64,000 nucleotides of DNA from Channallabes apus (GCA_030522415.1 CM060121.1:51001-115000), one strand, 5' to 3'. Positions 1-15,673 are shown, counted from the first letter of the stretch. Numbers and translations are program-made. The notes: generated by a model from the sequence alone, not told the origin.

Positions 1-90
1 CACTGCAGTAATTAAATAATTAAACACTCCTGGTCAACCATGTACTTAAAACCATATAGAATACCTCATACATAATTACTCTTCTCTCCC

Positions 91-414
91 ATATTCACTC
101 ACTCATCTTCTATACCGCTTTATCCTGTATTCAGGGTTGCGGGGGCGGAGCCAATCCCAGAAGGTTTAGGGCACGAGGCAGGGTACACCCTGGACAGGGT
201 GCCAATCCATACACTCACTCACACACTGTGGGCAATTTGGGAACGTCAATCAACCTAACCTACATATCTTTGTGGGACTGTGGGAGGAAACCGGTGTACC
301 CAGAGGCAACCCACCAAGCACTGGGAGAACATGCAAACTCCATACACACTGAGACGGGAATCTAACTTGGCCAGGAATCGAACCTGTACCCTGGAGGTGC
401 AAGGCCATGCCGCC
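91..414 (-). mobile_element. tRNA-derived SINE, truncated head (same family as 19704-20088)
   Basis: Read on the minus strand, the segment has the same body as the SINE at 19704: GCACCTCCAGG, then GTTCGATTCC, GGAGTTTGCATGTTCTCCC, CACAGTCC, CCAATT, CACCCTGTCCAGGGTGTACC, GGCTCC, CCGCAACCCTGAA and AAGCGGTATAGAA. The tRNA A-box portion is shortened to a few bases, and the tail is CACT/CATC-like rather than a clean ATGA repeat. I see no clear target duplication. Confidence 0.85.
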
Positions 415-982
415 TTTCCTATATTATGTGCAGCAATATTTTATGTGCAAACTAGATAGGAAATAAAGGAACAGTTAAAAAGATGATGGATGAGTGTAAC
501 ATACAGATCCTTGCCCAATATAACAGTTTTTTTAAATATTTGTTTTTATTTTTTGACAGACGTTATACTGTGTCCTGAACATAATGTTGAAGTATCTCAC
601 CTTCAAGTTTGAAAAAAAGGAAGAAGAAATAAATCAAATTAAATTTGCAAAGTCATTGATCTGTTTTGATTTTTTGTCATTTTTTATTTTGTTTTAAAAA
701 TAGAAAGAAAAAGAACATGATGCTTTTAAAAACATTTCTCTATAGTCATTTTTCAATAATACTATTCTTTTTATATTCCTGAAGATGAAGTTCCACGGTA
801 TGGCATGCACATAGCACATGCAATTCTTGAATTAAATACTTTCACTTTTTGTTTTGAATTTTTGGGGGGATTTTGTCATTTTCTTTTCATGGTCGGCTCT
901 TATGTTACTGCTTATGGTCATGTGGGTTCATTGGTGAGTTTGTTAGTAGAGGTTTGTGATGACAAGAGGGAGAAAAACGTGC

Positions 983-1029
<47 letters not shown>

Positions 1030-1135
1030 AAAATCCTGCATGCTACAGAGTTTATGGCTCCCACTTTCTTCACTACTTTGCATGGAGTGTAGTGTATATC
1101 TGCAATATGATTAGTTGTAGTTACACTGTGTGTGA

Positions 1136-1175
<40 letters not shown>

Positions 1176-1176
1176 G
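415..1176. other. Flank with no gene; two simple-repeat tracts
   Basis: AT-rich DNA without supported genes. It contains a (CT)n(CA)n tract at 984-1030 and a (TA)n(CA)n tract at 1137-1175 that abuts the Tc1 element. Reading frames here come from the repeats. Confidence 0.7.
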
Positions 1177-2708
1177 CAGTGATGTTCAAAATAATAGCAG
1201 TGTGTTGAAAAAAGTGAGTAAAGCTCCATATCCATATAATAACTTTTAATTTAAATCACATAAATGCATTGGACCCCCTGTACATTCTATTCTGAATCAC
1301 AACATGAAGAAAAATAAATGTGTTATTAGTTTAATGAAGAAAAACAAATATTAGTCTGTTTAAAAAAAATAGCAGTGTGGAGTTCAATTAGAGGTAAATT
1401 ATTCTGTGAAAAACAGGCGTAAAAAAAGTTCCCCTTATTTAAGGATAATTGCAGAAAAGGTCGTCCTGTGAATTTCTGTCTGAAAATCAGAGTGAAATGT
1501 GTCCAGACATTGTTCAGAAGGACAGCGTACTTTGATTCAATAGTTGATTAGAGATGGAAAAACATACAAAGAAGTGCAGAAAATGATCGGCTGCTCTGCT
1601 GAAATGACACCAAATCATGATTAAGCTTTAAAATGGAAACCAAAACCAGAAAGACGTGGAAGAAAACGGAAAACTACCATTCGAATGGATCGAAGAATAA
1701 CAACATTGACCCAAATAACATCTAAAGTTACCCGTTAGTGCTGTTACTATTAGCAGGCGGCTATGTGAAGTTGAGCTATCAGCAAGAAGCCGCCGCAAAG
1801 TCACATTGTTGGAAAAAAGACACGAGCTGAAGAGGTTACAGTTCGCCAAAGAACACACTGACTGGCCTAAAGAGAAATGGTGCGATATTTTGTGGACTGA
1901 TGAAAGTAAGATTGTTCTTTTTGGGCCTAGAGGCCGCAGACAGTTTGTCATGTGACCCCCAAACACTGAATTCATGCCACAGTACAATGTGAAGACAGTA
2001 AAGCATGGAGACCCAAGCATCATGATATGGAGATGTAGCTTCTCGTACTGTGGTGTCGGGTCTATTTATCACATTTCAGGGATCGTGGATCAATTTGAGT
2101 CCATCAGAATACTTAAAGAGGTCGTGTTGCCTTATGCCCAAGAGGAAATGCCCTTGAAATGGGTGTTTCAACAAGACAACGACCCCAAACACACCAGTAA
2201 GCCGAGCGGCATCCTGGTTCCAGACCAACAAGATTAACGTTATGTAGAGTCCAGTCCGATCCCCAGAACTTAATCCAACAGAACAACTTGTGGCCTGACA
2301 TTAAAAATACTGTTTATGAGGCAAAACCAGGAAATGTAGAGGAATTGTGGCGTGTAGTACAACTGTACAGATGTGAAGCAGATCTCAGAAACCTGATTAT
2401 ACAACGAAATATTAGTTCAGAGACGCACAAGAGAAATTAAACTTCAAGCATTTTTCTTTAAACAGTAAATTCATCACTTTATAAAGATGAATAATGACAC
2501 TGCTATTTTTTTGAACAGACCAATATTTGTTTTTCTTCACTTACATTAAACTAATAATACATTTAGCACATTTTTCTTCATGTTGTGATTCAGAATAGAA
2601 TGTGCAGGTGTCCAAGGAATTTATGTGATTTAAATTAAAAGTTATTATATGGATATGGAGCTTTACTCATTTTTTTTCAACACACTGCTATTATTTTGAA
2701 CATCACTG
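1177..2708 (+). mobile_element. Tc1-like DNA transposon, decayed
   Basis: An element of about 1.53 kb bounded by long terminal inverted repeats starting CAGTGATGTTCAAAATAATA at the left and ending in the complement at 2708. The right end is followed by the TA expected of Tc1 insertion. At the left the base pair before the element is CG, next to a (CA)n tract, so that TA copy has been lost. The inverted repeats extend about 200 bp and include a second, inner copy of the AATAGCAGTG motif near 1367 and 2500. Confidence 0.92.
1555..2440 (+). pseudogene. Tc1 transposase remnant
   Basis: Plus-strand fragments in shifting frames recall a Tc1 transposase: MIGCSAEM (DNA-binding helix region), GRKRKTTIRMDRRI, an intact stretch from 1974 with VKHGDPSIMIW, then QQDNDPKHTSK containing the second catalytic Asp, and WPDIKNTVYEAKPGNVEELW. 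Several frameshifts and stops break the gene, including in the region of the first catalytic Asp. It cannot make an active enzyme. Confidence 0.85.
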
Positions 2709-2716
2709 TATATATA

Positions 2717-3188
2717 GTACTGTGCAAAAGATTTTAATCCCTACATTTATTCAGATTTTGCCTCCAAAGCTCCAGACTCTTGCATTTCTAATGTAGTCTT
2801 GTGAAATTACAGGCTCCCTGAAAAGCTTTTTTGTGTCTCATTAATTTCCCCTCCAGTCCCTGTACCTGAGCAGTTTCAGAGGAATTTTTGTTTGTTAAAC
2901 CACATAGTGACCTCTGAATTATACAAGCACAAAAAATAACACGTAAGTTAAGGCATGAACCAACGAGAAACAAGTGCAGATGATAACAGATAATCAGGCC
3001 GGTGGTGGGTTGGAACATACGAGATGGGAAATGAGGTCGCTGCTGAGGATGTTACATAAACAACCAATTGTTTTATTGTATATTTAGGCACTTTGCAGCC
3101 TGTCGCAGTAAGTAATGTAGATTTCATTTAATCTACATTATTGAATGTTATATGCTGAAATGAGGGGGTTAAGACTTTTGCACAATAC
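2717..3188. mobile_element. Non-autonomous Tc1/mariner-type MITE
   Basis: A 472-bp segment with inverted ends GTACTGTGCAAAAG and CTTTTGCACAATAC, flanked by TA on both sides. There is no coding capacity. It sits 8 bp from the right end of the Tc1 element and its ends differ from that element, so it is a separate insertion. Confidence 0.8.
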
Positions 3189-6909
<3,721 letters not shown>

Positions 6910-7482
6910 CTAGCACCAGTCATCCTCATCTGTCTCACTGTAGGGTTCATGCAGCCCTTTCCTGGGCCCTCTGGGATGTGGAGCTTTGTGAGGTGCGCTG
7001 TGAGGGGGTGGATGTCGCTGTGGCGAGGGTGAGGAGGAACGGTACCCATTAGGCATGCGACGAGCACCAGCTGGGCGAGCAGTCCTGGGTGAACGTGGAT
7101 GTGGTGGTGGGTTATGTGGGTGTGGGTTGCCTTGTCCTGGATTTGGCTCGTAAGCAGGTGGCTCGCACCGTTCAAAGTCGTAAAAGCCGTCGCCTGGAGT
7201 GCTTTCGGATGAACCGGGGCACCATCGAGCACGCCGGCCAGAGCCATGATGAGGGGGTACAGGAGGTTCAGGCACAGGTGGAGAGAAGCGCCTCTGCGTT
7301 GGGGTGGGTAGGCGGCTCTGTGGACCTGAAGGCGGTGTACCAACTTGTTTGCGGATCACAGGTGAGTAGTTGACATGTGGGCGGGGGGTGGCGGGTGTCT
7401 GGGGCAGTTGGCGTCGACCTCGCCGGGGCGTGCTCGTCCCAGATGTTGAGGGCACGGGGCTGCCACTCACCGAACTACTGCC
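6910..7482 (-). CDS. cacna1a: cacna1a last coding exon: RIM-BP and PDZ-binding tail
   Basis: A 573-nt coding part (190 residues and TAG). It begins [20 protein letters not shown], carries [11 protein letters not shown] (the RIM-binding-protein SH3 ligand of presynaptic Cav2 channels), then a Pro/Arg/His-rich low-complexity region, and ends [16 protein letters not shown]. The final DDWC is the PDZ ligand for RIM and Mint. These motifs tether the channel to the active zone. There is no poly-Gln tract at the place where human CACNA1A carries the SCA6 repeat. The first five bases, GGCAG, are followed by TAG, so a second acceptor 5 nt in would end the protein at once. Confidence 0.95.
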   Translation of the reverse strand, partial: GSSSVSGSPVPSTSGTSTPRRGRRQLPQTPATPRPHVNYSPVIRKQVGTPPSGPQSRLPTPTQRRFSPPVPEPPVPPHHGSGRRARWCPGSSESTPGDGFYDFERCEPPAYEPNPGQGNPHPHNPPPHPRSPRTARPAGARRMPNGYRSSSPSPQRHPPPHSAPHKAPHPRGPRKGLHEPYSETDEDDWC

Positions 7483-7484
7483 CT
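7475..7484 (-). promoter_or_regulatory. Tandem 3' splice acceptor (GGCAG, 5 nt apart)
   Basis: On the minus strand the junction reads TAG/GGCAG/TAG. The distal AG (exon from 7482) keeps the frame and gives the long tail. The proximal AG (exon from 7477) places TAG directly after the CAG codon of the previous exon and ends the protein at HRQ. The same GGCAG choice is known at the human CACNA1A exon 46/47 junction. Confidence 0.8.
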
Positions 7485-8052
7485 ACATGAAAATGGGACA
7501 AGGCAAATAAAACAAAAAAGAACGACAAAATTTATCCACAAAACGAGAGCGAAAGAGAGAGAGAGAGAAAGAGAGGAAAGAGAGAAGCCAACGACATAAC
7601 AGTAAGGAGGGAAAAAGTACAGTTGTGAAAAAGAACACACATAAAAGCAAGACGATGGTGTGGGCAAATACAAAATGAAAGAAAGAAACGATCAAATGTT
7701 GAGAAGCAATATGTTACACAGAAGACAAAGACAAAAAAGAGACCAAAAACAGGAGAAAAACAAATGAAGAGGAGTTGAATTCCATTGGAACGGTGAACAA
7801 GAACTAGAACCAGTTATCACGTCATCTTTCCTACAGAATAAACTCTGAAATTTATAATAAATAATTTTTTCACATCCTAATTTCTGTCTCTTCCTGTCTG
7901 GAATAATCCTACAGACGTCTACTCAAACATACACATGTTCCAGTGGACAGTGGGAAAAAACACAGCACAGCGTAAAGGGAGCTTCTAAATCCATCAGGAT
8001 CGATGGATTCACTGTGGAGCAAAGTAAGCATGTGATTTTCATGCAAGCCCAC

Positions 8053-8294
8053 CTGTCGGTGAGTGAGGCACTCTCTGCCCTCACTGGGTGACCGGGACCA
8101 GTGGCGCTGCCGGTGGCCGTAGTCTCCTCTCTCTCTCTCAGGTGTGTAGCGCTCCTTCTCTACTGAGCTGTGATGGTGATGGTGGTGGTGGTGATGGTGA
8201 TGACGCCGCTCTTTGGCACGGCCACGTTCACGCTCTTTCTCTTTGGGTGGCATGTCACCAGACTGCGTGGTGGTGCTGAGATCCGTGCCAAGAC
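8053..8294 (-). CDS. cacna1a: cacna1a exon: poly-His C-tail
   Basis: A 242-nt exon reading [20 protein letters not shown], then an Arg/Glu-rich stretch, an uninterrupted run of eleven His, and ending [15 protein letters not shown]. Mammalian CACNA1A has a poly-His tract of similar size at the same place. Mixed CAT/CAC codons encode the run, which limits slippage. The acceptor is GTTATAG and the donor CAG/GTGGGC. The last codon, CAG, meets a tandem acceptor in the next exon that decides the protein's end. Confidence 0.96.
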
Positions 8295-9022
8295 CTATAA
8301 CATTACCATTAGAGTAAGCATTACGCATAAAATATTCTTTTTGTGTGTGAGGATTTGTTTCAGGTCTACACAAGCGTTGAGCAAGATGGAAAAATTTGCT
8401 GCAACGATTTATAAAATAATATTACCTTTAGGTCATTAGAAATATAATGACCGTTCATTTTTGGGTTGTGGATAACAGCAGCAAAAACACCAAAGTTGTA
8501 ATAATTACTTTTAATAGCTGTATTTTTAACTAAAAATAATGGTATATATCTAATGACATAAAGGGAATCTAATGGGTGCTTTAGTCTGTTGTATATGTTC
8601 CAGTTCATGCTCATTTCGTTCTAAGTTTTAACCTCAAGGTGGATAATTACTTGCAGCAAAAACCTCAGCACTGATGGTGTGTATGCATTTTACACACTGC
8701 AACACTGATATTTGTAGTTGTATGCAAGAACCAAGAGCTGGATGCACGTTATTGCTTCTGTCAGTCTTGGCACAACTGTGACTTTATTCACACCTGATTA
8801 ATTGCCCTCTTCATCATAATGATGGACTCTTGTTGATCCCCAATTCATTTCCTGGTCAATTCATATTCAGCCACCTTTAAACCCTGACCCAGGTTCACTA
8901 ACTAAAATATCAATCATCACCATCATCATCATCATCATCATCATTATAATCACCAGCACCACAGCTTCTGGTTTTGATCTTTTCTTCATCCCTAAAATCC
9001 CCACCAGTCCTGATCCTCTGAC

Positions 9023-9221
9023 CTGTATCAGCATCCGTGTAGCGGCTGAGGGATCTCTCAGAGGCTCGGTGGCTGCGATCTCGGCGGCGGTGTCCGTGCC
9101 TTGGTCCTTCCTCTGGCATTACTCGATCCATGACATAATCATCAGCCCTTGGCCCCCGTCCCAACCGTCCATGACCAAGTGATGAGGCTGACCGCTTCAT
9201 AGGGCTGTTGTCTGTTATAGT
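9023..9221 (-). CDS. cacna1a: cacna1a exon: basic Arg/Ser-rich C-tail
   Basis: A 199-nt exon starting [19 protein letters not shown] and running to [13 protein letters not shown]. It includes the strongly basic block [15 protein letters not shown], which overlaps the nuclear-targeting and secondary calmodulin/beta-subunit contact region described for the mammalian tail. The acceptor is TTTTCACAG and the donor ACAG/GTCAGA, splitting a Gly codon that the next exon completes as GGT. A (CAT)n run lies in the intron just beyond the donor. Confidence 0.95.
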
Positions 9222-10046
9222 CTGTGAAAATAAGCAGAAAGGGAGATGACAAAATAGAGAGAGATGATGTTACATGAGCAATGAGCCAAGTGAAAATGCA
9301 TACTCTCGAAACAGCAGTGTATGCTTGTATTTGTTTGTGTGTATGCATACGAGACTGCAGGTACCTGTGTGTTTGAATAAGCACACACACTATACACGCA
9401 AGCTAAGCAAATCTTTACAGCCTCATGTATGTCATGCAATCTCCAGGATGTTTTACGGGCAAAAAGAGATGCAGCTGTATAATGAAAACTTGGCTGCAGG
9501 AGTGAAGAGGGTCATGCCATGCATCTAATATAAATAATATAATAATATACAGTATAACTAATAGACCTGTTTTTCTACATTTAGACAGATTTGCACATGT
9601 AAAACTGTAAAAAGCTATAAAACATGAAACATCCTTCAGCACCATAATAGGTCACAATTTCTAACAGACCACACACATACACACACACACACACACACGA
9701 GCGTGCGTGCGCACAGTTATACTTCCATCAAAACAACTGTTAAAGTTAAATTGTAGATTGTTGTAAATTGTAAACTTTGTACACAGGTATGTAATTGTTT
9801 TGAGTTCAAACGAACACCAACAGGTCCCTGTTTTCAGAGAGTTAACCAAGGAATCCAAAACACTCACCCTTTTCTGTCTGTCTTTACAGTAGTACATAAA
9901 CATGTATAAACACACCCTAGATAAAAATTGCTTTTGTCATGTAAACAATCATCATGTAAAGAGATGAATTTTCAATTTTTCTACCTTAAATTTTTTACAG
10001 CAACAAAATCTACACGAATAAGAAGATTTTAAATAAATGTTTTGTA

Positions 10047-10117
<71 letters not shown>

Positions 10118-11262
10118 CAGACCATCTGGTTGCATGCACATCCATTAAGTCATTCTTTGCTGTATTACAAGCAAAAGGCATTTTAAGCACTCTAACTTTT
10201 TCAGTAAAAGTCTGCACATCATGATTTGTCTAATATATTCCACTTTTTCTTGAAAGTTCTTAAGGCCTTTCTCTAGATTGTGAGGGTCTAGACTGTGCAC
10301 TTTCCACGGGAGTGAGATCTGGGCTCTGATGAGGCGATTCCATAATGTGGATCTTCTGAAGCCATTGCTTTACTTTTTTGGATTTGTGCTTTGGGTTGTT
10401 CTAGGGCTGGAAAGTACTTTGTTCCCCTAATATTTAACTATCTAAGAAAGTTGTGCCAAAACAGACTGGAGTGGGGATTCGATCTATTCTGATTAGAGCC
10501 CCAGTGCTAGCTGTAGAGAAGCAGCAACAATACAGTCATCATACTGGGCAGATAAATAACGCATTGTTAAGCGTGATGCCACCAGTGATGTGCTTTATGG
10601 TGATGTGTTGTCTTTTTTTGCAGCAATGATATCTTCTTTTCAATATTGTCTACAATGTCCTGATCAGTCCACAACACAATGGGGGATCAGACATTTTGGG
10701 GTGATTTAGGTGAGCTTGGATTATTATTTTAAAGGACTTTTATCTGCCATAGCTAGTCACTTTAGGGCTACAAACTGCCTTCCCCATACAATTGTGTTAT
10801 TATTATTATTGTAATAGTATTTGTATTAAAATATGACAATGAAATGTTCACTAGTCCTGAGGAAATGTTTGAACATTAATTGTTTATAGTCACTGCAGCA
10901 CAAACAGAATTAGACATGCAGTAATGAACGTTACTATAGTGCTCAATTTTCTTCACTTCTTAATCATGATCCAAACATTTTCAACAATAGGATCAAATAC
11001 AAGAAACTGCTGATCTTTATTTGGGATTAACCTGAATCACTTAACACCTGTGTGATAAAGATGTGTTTCATCATAACAAGTGTACAGACTTGTGCAACCA
11101 GTGTTAGTGTATGTCTGTTTCATTTTCTTTTTTTCTTCTTTGTTTCTTTCACTTCTTCAGTTGGTTTATAGATAACAGAAAGGTGGTTTGTTTATTTAGT
11201 TATTTATTCATTTATTATTATTATTAGTAGTAGTAGTAGTATTGCATTATAGTCATTTGCAT
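9222..11262. other. cacna1a intron, part upstream of the basic exon
   Basis: No exon is seen. There is a (CA)n run at 9665-9700, a long (CA)n at 10050-10117 and a (TAT/TAG)n run at 11210-11242. The 10240-10700 stretch resembles old repeat debris, but I cannot name it. Confidence 0.6.
10050..10117. repeat. (CA)34 microsatellite
   Basis: A pure dinucleotide run of about 68 bp within the intron. Confidence 0.95.
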
Positions 11263-11267
11263 ACAAT

Positions 11268-11774
11268 TGTCACGAACGCAGGCAGAACGATATGAATCCA
11301 AGTGCGGATACTGACTATATAGAGATGTGGGGGGCGTGGTCGGGGGCGTGAGCAAGGGTCGAATGCCGTGAGTCCGTCAGCGAAGCGTCCAAAGCAAAAA
11401 CACGAGACGAGAGCCGTAGTCAAAAAGAGGAAGCGTAAGGTCAAAACCGGGAAATCAAAAAGGCAGGCGAACAATCCAAATCGGCAAGCAGAAAATCAAA
11501 AACGAGAAAAAACAAAGCGAGGTCGTAACATGAAAGCAGAGAAAAGAAAACGCGAGAGAATCGAGGTATAACACACACAATAATCCAGCGATCTGAGCAG
11601 CGCGCCGCGCATGCTTAAATCGCTGGAGTAATCAGTCATGGAATGAGAAACAGCTGAGCAGACGGGGCGGAAACGGGGGCGTGAGAGCGCACGTGACGGC
11701 TAGACAAAAACATGAGCGCGTGGAGGAGTGACAGCGTGGGAAAAAAAACGGCCGACAGACCGTGACTCGTGACA
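11268..11774 (-). repeat. Gypsy-1 3' LTR
   Basis: A 507-bp LTR. By eye it is identical to the copy at 15686-16192, including an 8-A homopolymer and all short open frames. It is preceded, in element orientation, by a G-rich polypurine tract. Confidence 0.95.
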
Positions 11775-11786
11775 GTACCCCCCCCC

Positions 11787-14700
11787 TTACGAACGCCTCT
11801 GGGCGTTAGGACGGGGAGCCTCAGGGAAACGTTTCTGAAAATCTGAGATTAGCTTGGGGTCTAGGATGAACTTGGCGGGGATCCAGCTTCTCTCCTCAGG
11901 GCCATAGCCCTCCCAGTCCACCAGGTACTGAATGCCTCTACCTCGACGACGAGCTTTCAGGAGGCGGCGGACAGTGTAGGCTTCACCACCGTCAATGATA
12001 CGGGGAGGAGGCAGAGGGTGGGTGGGGGGACTTAATGGGCATGAGATGAGGCGACGTAGCTGGGACACGTGGAATGTGGGATTTATACGTCGCATCGTAG
12101 AGGGAAGTAGAAGTCTGACCGCGCAGGGGTTGACAATCCTGGTTATGGTGAAGGGGCCGATGTAACGGGGTGAGAGTTTGCGGGACAGGGTCTTAAGAGG
12201 GAGGTCTCTGGTGGAGAGCATGACTCTCTGCCCTATCCTGTACTTGGGGACCTGAGAGCGTCTACGGTCTGCTTGCTCCTTGTAAATTCTGCCTTGTCGT
12301 AGCAGCGTCCTTCTGGCTTGGGTCCAGGTCCTCCTACAGCGGCGAATGAAGGCTTGGGCAGAGGGGACGCTGACCTCCTCTTCCTGAGAGGGGAACAAGG
12401 GTGGTTGGTAGCCCAGGCAGCACTGGAAGGGGGACAGCCCAGTAGACGAAGAGACTAGGGAGTTGTGGGCGTATTCGACCCAGGGCAGGAATCTGCTCCA
12501 CGAGGTGACATCCCGGTAGGTCATGCACCTCAGGGCGATCTCGAGGGCTTGATTCTTCCTCTCCGTCTGCCCATTGGATTGAGGGTGGAAACCTGATGAC
12601 AGGCTTGGGGTGGCTCCAATGAGCTTACAAAATGCCTTCCAGAACTGAGAAGTGAACTGTGGGCCCCGATCAGACACAATGTCCTTGGGCAGGCCGTGGA
12701 GCTTAAATACGTGATTAATCATGAGCTCTGCAGTCTCCTTGGCGGACGGAAGTTTTGGTAGGGGGATAAAGTGAGCAGCTTTAGAGAACCGATCAACCAC
12801 GGTCATGATGCAGGTGTGGCCGGTGGAGGGGGGTAGACCGGTGACGAAGTCCAGGGCGATGTTGGACCAGGGGCGATGAGGGATGGGCAGGGGTCTGAGG
12901 AGGCCAGCTGGGGCAGTGTTGACATGTTTGGATCTTATGCAGACATTGCATGCTGCAACAAAGCGGGAGGCGTCATCCTTGAGGGTGGGCCACCAAAACC
13001 GCTGCTGGGCTAGTGCCAGAGTTCTGGCGGTGCCTGGGTGGCAAGCGAGCTTGGAACTGTGGGCCCACTCCAGGACCTGAGAGCGCAGAGCGAGGGGAAC
13101 GAAGAGACGGTTAGGAGGCACATTGCTTGGGCTTGGTCCATGGGATAGGGCTTCCTTGACGCTGGTTTCGATATCGAGCTCGGCCACGGCGAGGAGGCAG
13201 GGGGGTGGCAAAATAGTCTCACATGGGGCAGGGTCTTGGGTGGTCGAAAATATTCGTGAAAGCGCATCCGGCTTGGTGTTCTTAGACCCTGGTCGATAGG
13301 AGGGGGTAAAGTTGAAACTGGCAAAGAACAGGGACCACCGGGCCTGACGAGAGTTGAGCCTCTTGGCGCTCCGTAGATACTCGAGGTTCTTGTGATCGGT
13401 CCATACCAGGAATGGGGCCTCCGTTCCCTCCAGCCAGTGTCTCCATTCCTCCAGTGCTAACTTGATGGCTAAGAGTTCACGATCTCCGATGCCGTAGTTG
13501 CTCTCAGCAGGGGTTAGGCGGTGGGAGAAGAAGGAGCAGGGGTGCAGCTTATTATCTCTGTTGGATCTTTGTGAGAGGATGCCTCCTACTCCGGTGCTGG
13601 AGGCGTCGACTTCTACGATGAACTGCCGTGACGGATCTGGGATGGTGAGGATAGGGGCGGAGGTGAACCGTTTCTTCAGCTCGCTGAAGGCTTTTTCGGA
13701 TTCCAAGTTCCAGCAGAATTGGGTTTTGGTAGAGGTTAGAGCTGTTAGAGGGGCGGCGATGGAGCTGTAGCCTCGGATAAACCGACGATAAAAGTTAGCA
13801 AAGCCTAAGAACCTCTGGAGTTCATGTCGAGAAGTAGGGGTGGGCCACCAAGTGACCGCTTCGAGTTTAGCAGGTTCCATCTCGATGCCCTTGGGGCTGA
13901 TGGTGAATCCGAGGAACGTGGTGGCTGTGGTGTGGAACTCGCACTTCTCAGCCTTGATGAACAAGTTGTTCTCCAGGAGTCTCTGCAGTACCTGCCTGAC
14001 ATGATGTTGGTGTTCTTCTGGGTTGTGAGAAAAGATCAGGATGTCGTCGAGATAGACGAATACGAATGAGTTAAGGAAATCCCTGAGGACGTCATTGATT
14101 AAGGCTTGAAACACTCCGGGGGCATTAGTAAGTCCAAAGGGAACCACAAGATACTCATAATGTCCAGTTGGCGTATTAAAAGCTGTTTTCCACTCATCCC
14201 CTTCCCGAATGCGAACAAGGTGATAGGCGTTGCGCAGATCTAGCTTAGTGAAGGTGCTGGCCCCCTGAAGGAGTTCGAAGGCGGTAGACATTAGAGGAAG
14301 GGGGTATCGGTTCTTAATGGTGATGTTGTTAAGGCCCCTATAATCAATGCACGGACGAAGGGAACCATCTTTCTTGCCTACGAAGAAGAATCCCGCCCCT
14401 GCCGGGGAGGAAGAGGGGCGGATGATTCCTGCGGCCAGCGATTCCGTGATGTACTGGTCCATGGCTTGGCGTTCTTTGGGCGACAGTGAGTAAAGACGGC
14501 CCTTGGGGGGGGAGGTGCCTGGGAGGAGGTCAATGGCGCAGTCATATGGTCGATGGGGGGGAAGAGAGACTGCACGTGATTTACTGAACACAGTCCTGAG
14601 GTCATGGTATTCTGGGGGAACACGGGTGAGGTCCGATGGCTCCTTTGTGGGGACTGGGTCGAGGCAGGGCGTAGTGGCGGCGCGTAAACATGACGTGGAG

Positions 14701-15668
14701 CATGATGGACTCCAGGCTACAATCGAGTTCCTGACCCAATCAATGTGCGGATTGTGTTGGGTTAACCAGGGGAGGCCTAGGACGACCGTGGCATGTGACC
14801 CCTCCATGATGAACAGCGACGTTTGTTCTGAGTGATTGCCGGACACCTTTAGGCCAATGAGAGGGGTTCTGTGGGTGATGGATGGGAGTGGACTCCCGTC
14901 GAGGGCCTGGACTTTGAGGTGGTTCTCCAAGGGCAGCGCAGGAATACCCAGGGTCTCGGCTGAAGCCGCATTCAGCAGGTTACGATCCGAACCCGAGTCG
15001 ACCAGTGCCTGCACTAGGTGGGTCTGTCGCTCATGGATGAGGAAGATGGGAAGCAGGTGACGTTGGTCTGGGGGCCTTCTTGGAGTCTCGCCCTCTAGTG
15101 CTCCCAGCTGAACTAGAGGGCGCCCCCCTTTTACTGGACAGTTCTTCAGCAGGTGTCCTGATTTCCCACAGTAGAAGCAGGCCGAACGCGAGCCCTGGCG
15201 AAGATTCAGCAGTTTTTGGCCCGCCTCCCTGCCATGGCATGAGCGGTCAAACACCCTCTTCATCTCTCTGGCGAAGTCTCCGTAATTGGAACAGCATGGG
15301 TCGTGTGCATCCCAAAGCGCGGTGCTCCATTCACGGGCGCGTCCTGACAGGAGTGTGATGACGTAAGCCACCTTAGATCGTTCGGTGGAAAAGGCGGAGG
15401 CTTGGAGCTCGAAGATCAGGGAACACTGAGATAAGAAGGAGCGACAGGTGCCTGGATCTCTCTCGTAGGTGGGAGGAGCGGGGAGGCGTGGTTCCTGTGG
15501 CGCATGTGAGCTTGCTCCTTGCGGTAGGGAGAGTTGGAGTCTCTGAAGCTGAGACGTGACGTCGGCGAGAGACTGCTTGGTGCTGAGCAGTTCCTGTTGG
15601 TGAGTCCCGAGTAGGGCACCTTGACTTTCCAATGCCGCTCTCATATGGTCAGAAGCCGCTGGATCCAT
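11787..15668 (-). CDS. Gypsy-1 Gag-Pol polyprotein (1293 aa)
   Basis: An unbroken frame from ATG at 15668 to the stop at 11787. I chose this ATG because Gypsy-2 starts at the equivalent MDPA. Domains in approximate residues: Gag 1-160; CCHC knuckle [14 protein letters not shown] 164-177; protease with DSG at 224-226; reverse transcriptase about 390-600 with YLDD near 537; RNase H about 675-800 with VDAS; integrase with HHCC zinc region near 876-920 and catalytic D, D, E near 940, 1000 and 1036; chromodomain about 1225-1270 ([15 protein letters not shown]). Compared with Gypsy-2, about 115 residues of C-terminal Gag before the knuckle are missing in frame. The rest looks intact and possibly active. 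Confidence 0.93.
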   Translation of the reverse strand: MDPAASDHMRAALESQGALLGTHQQELLSTKQSLADVTSQLQRLQLSLPQGASSHAPQEPRLPAPPTYERDPGTCRSFLSQCSLIFELQASAFSTERSKVAYVITLLSGRAREWSTALWDAHDPCCSNYGDFAREMKRVFDRSCHGREAGQKLLNLRQGSRSACFYCGKSGHLLKNCPVKGGRPLVQLGALEGETPRRPPDQRHLLPIFLIHERQTHLVQALVDSGSDRNLLNAASAETLGIPALPLENHLKVQALDGSPLPSITHRTPLIGLKVSGNHSEQTSLFIMEGSHATVVLGLPWLTQHNPHIDWVRNSIVAWSPSCSTSCLRAATTPCLDPVPTKEPSDLTRVPPEYHDLRTVFSKSRAVSLPPHRPYDCAIDLLPGTSPPKGRLYSLSPKERQAMDQYITESLAAGIIRPSSSPAGAGFFFVGKKDGSLRPCIDYRGLNNITIKNRYPLPLMSTAFELLQGASTFTKLDLRNAYHLVRIREGDEWKTAFNTPTGHYEYLVVPFGLTNAPGVFQALINDVLRDFLNSFVFVYLDDILIFSHNPEEHQHHVRQVLQRLLENNLFIKAEKCEFHTTATTFLGFTISPKGIEMEPAKLEAVTWWPTPTSRHELQRFLGFANFYRRFIRGYSSIAAPLTALTSTKTQFCWNLESEKAFSELKKRFTSAPILTIPDPSRQFIVEVDASSTGVGGILSQRSNRDNKLHPCSFFSHRLTPAESNYGIGDRELLAIKLALEEWRHWLEGTEAPFLVWTDHKNLEYLRSAKRLNSRQARWSLFFASFNFTPSYRPGSKNTKPDALSRIFSTTQDPAPCETILPPPCLLAVAELDIETSVKEALSHGPSPSNVPPNRLFVPLALRSQVLEWAHSSKLACHPGTARTLALAQQRFWWPTLKDDASRFVAACNVCIRSKHVNTAPAGLLRPLPIPHRPWSNIALDFVTGLPPSTGHTCIMTVVDRFSKAAHFIPLPKLPSAKETAELMINHVFKLHGLPKDIVSDRGPQFTSQFWKAFCKLIGATPSLSSGFHPQSNGQTERKNQALEIALRCMTYRDVTSWSRFLPWVEYAHNSLVSSSTGLSPFQCCLGYQPPLFPSQEEEVSVPSAQAFIRRCRRTWTQARRTLLRQGRIYKEQADRRRSQVPKYRIGQRVMLSTRDLPLKTLSRKLSPRYIGPFTITRIVNPCAVRLLLPSTMRRINPTFHVSQLRRLISCPLSPPTHPLPPPRIIDGGEAYTVRRLLKARRRGRGIQYLVDWEGYGPEERSWIPAKFILDPKLISDFQKRFPEAPRPNAQRRS

Positions 15669-15673
15669 AGCTG

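Noticed and set aside
805..1235. Reading frames rich in Thr-His or Cys-Val (also at 5876-6100, 23648-24032, 51127-51378 and elsewhere)
   Set aside because: They are translations of (CA)n/(GT)n microsatellites with no other protein character.
12334..15619. Many short frames on both strands inside the Gypsy-1 body
   Set aside because: They overlap the 1293-aa gag-pol frame and show no domains of their own.
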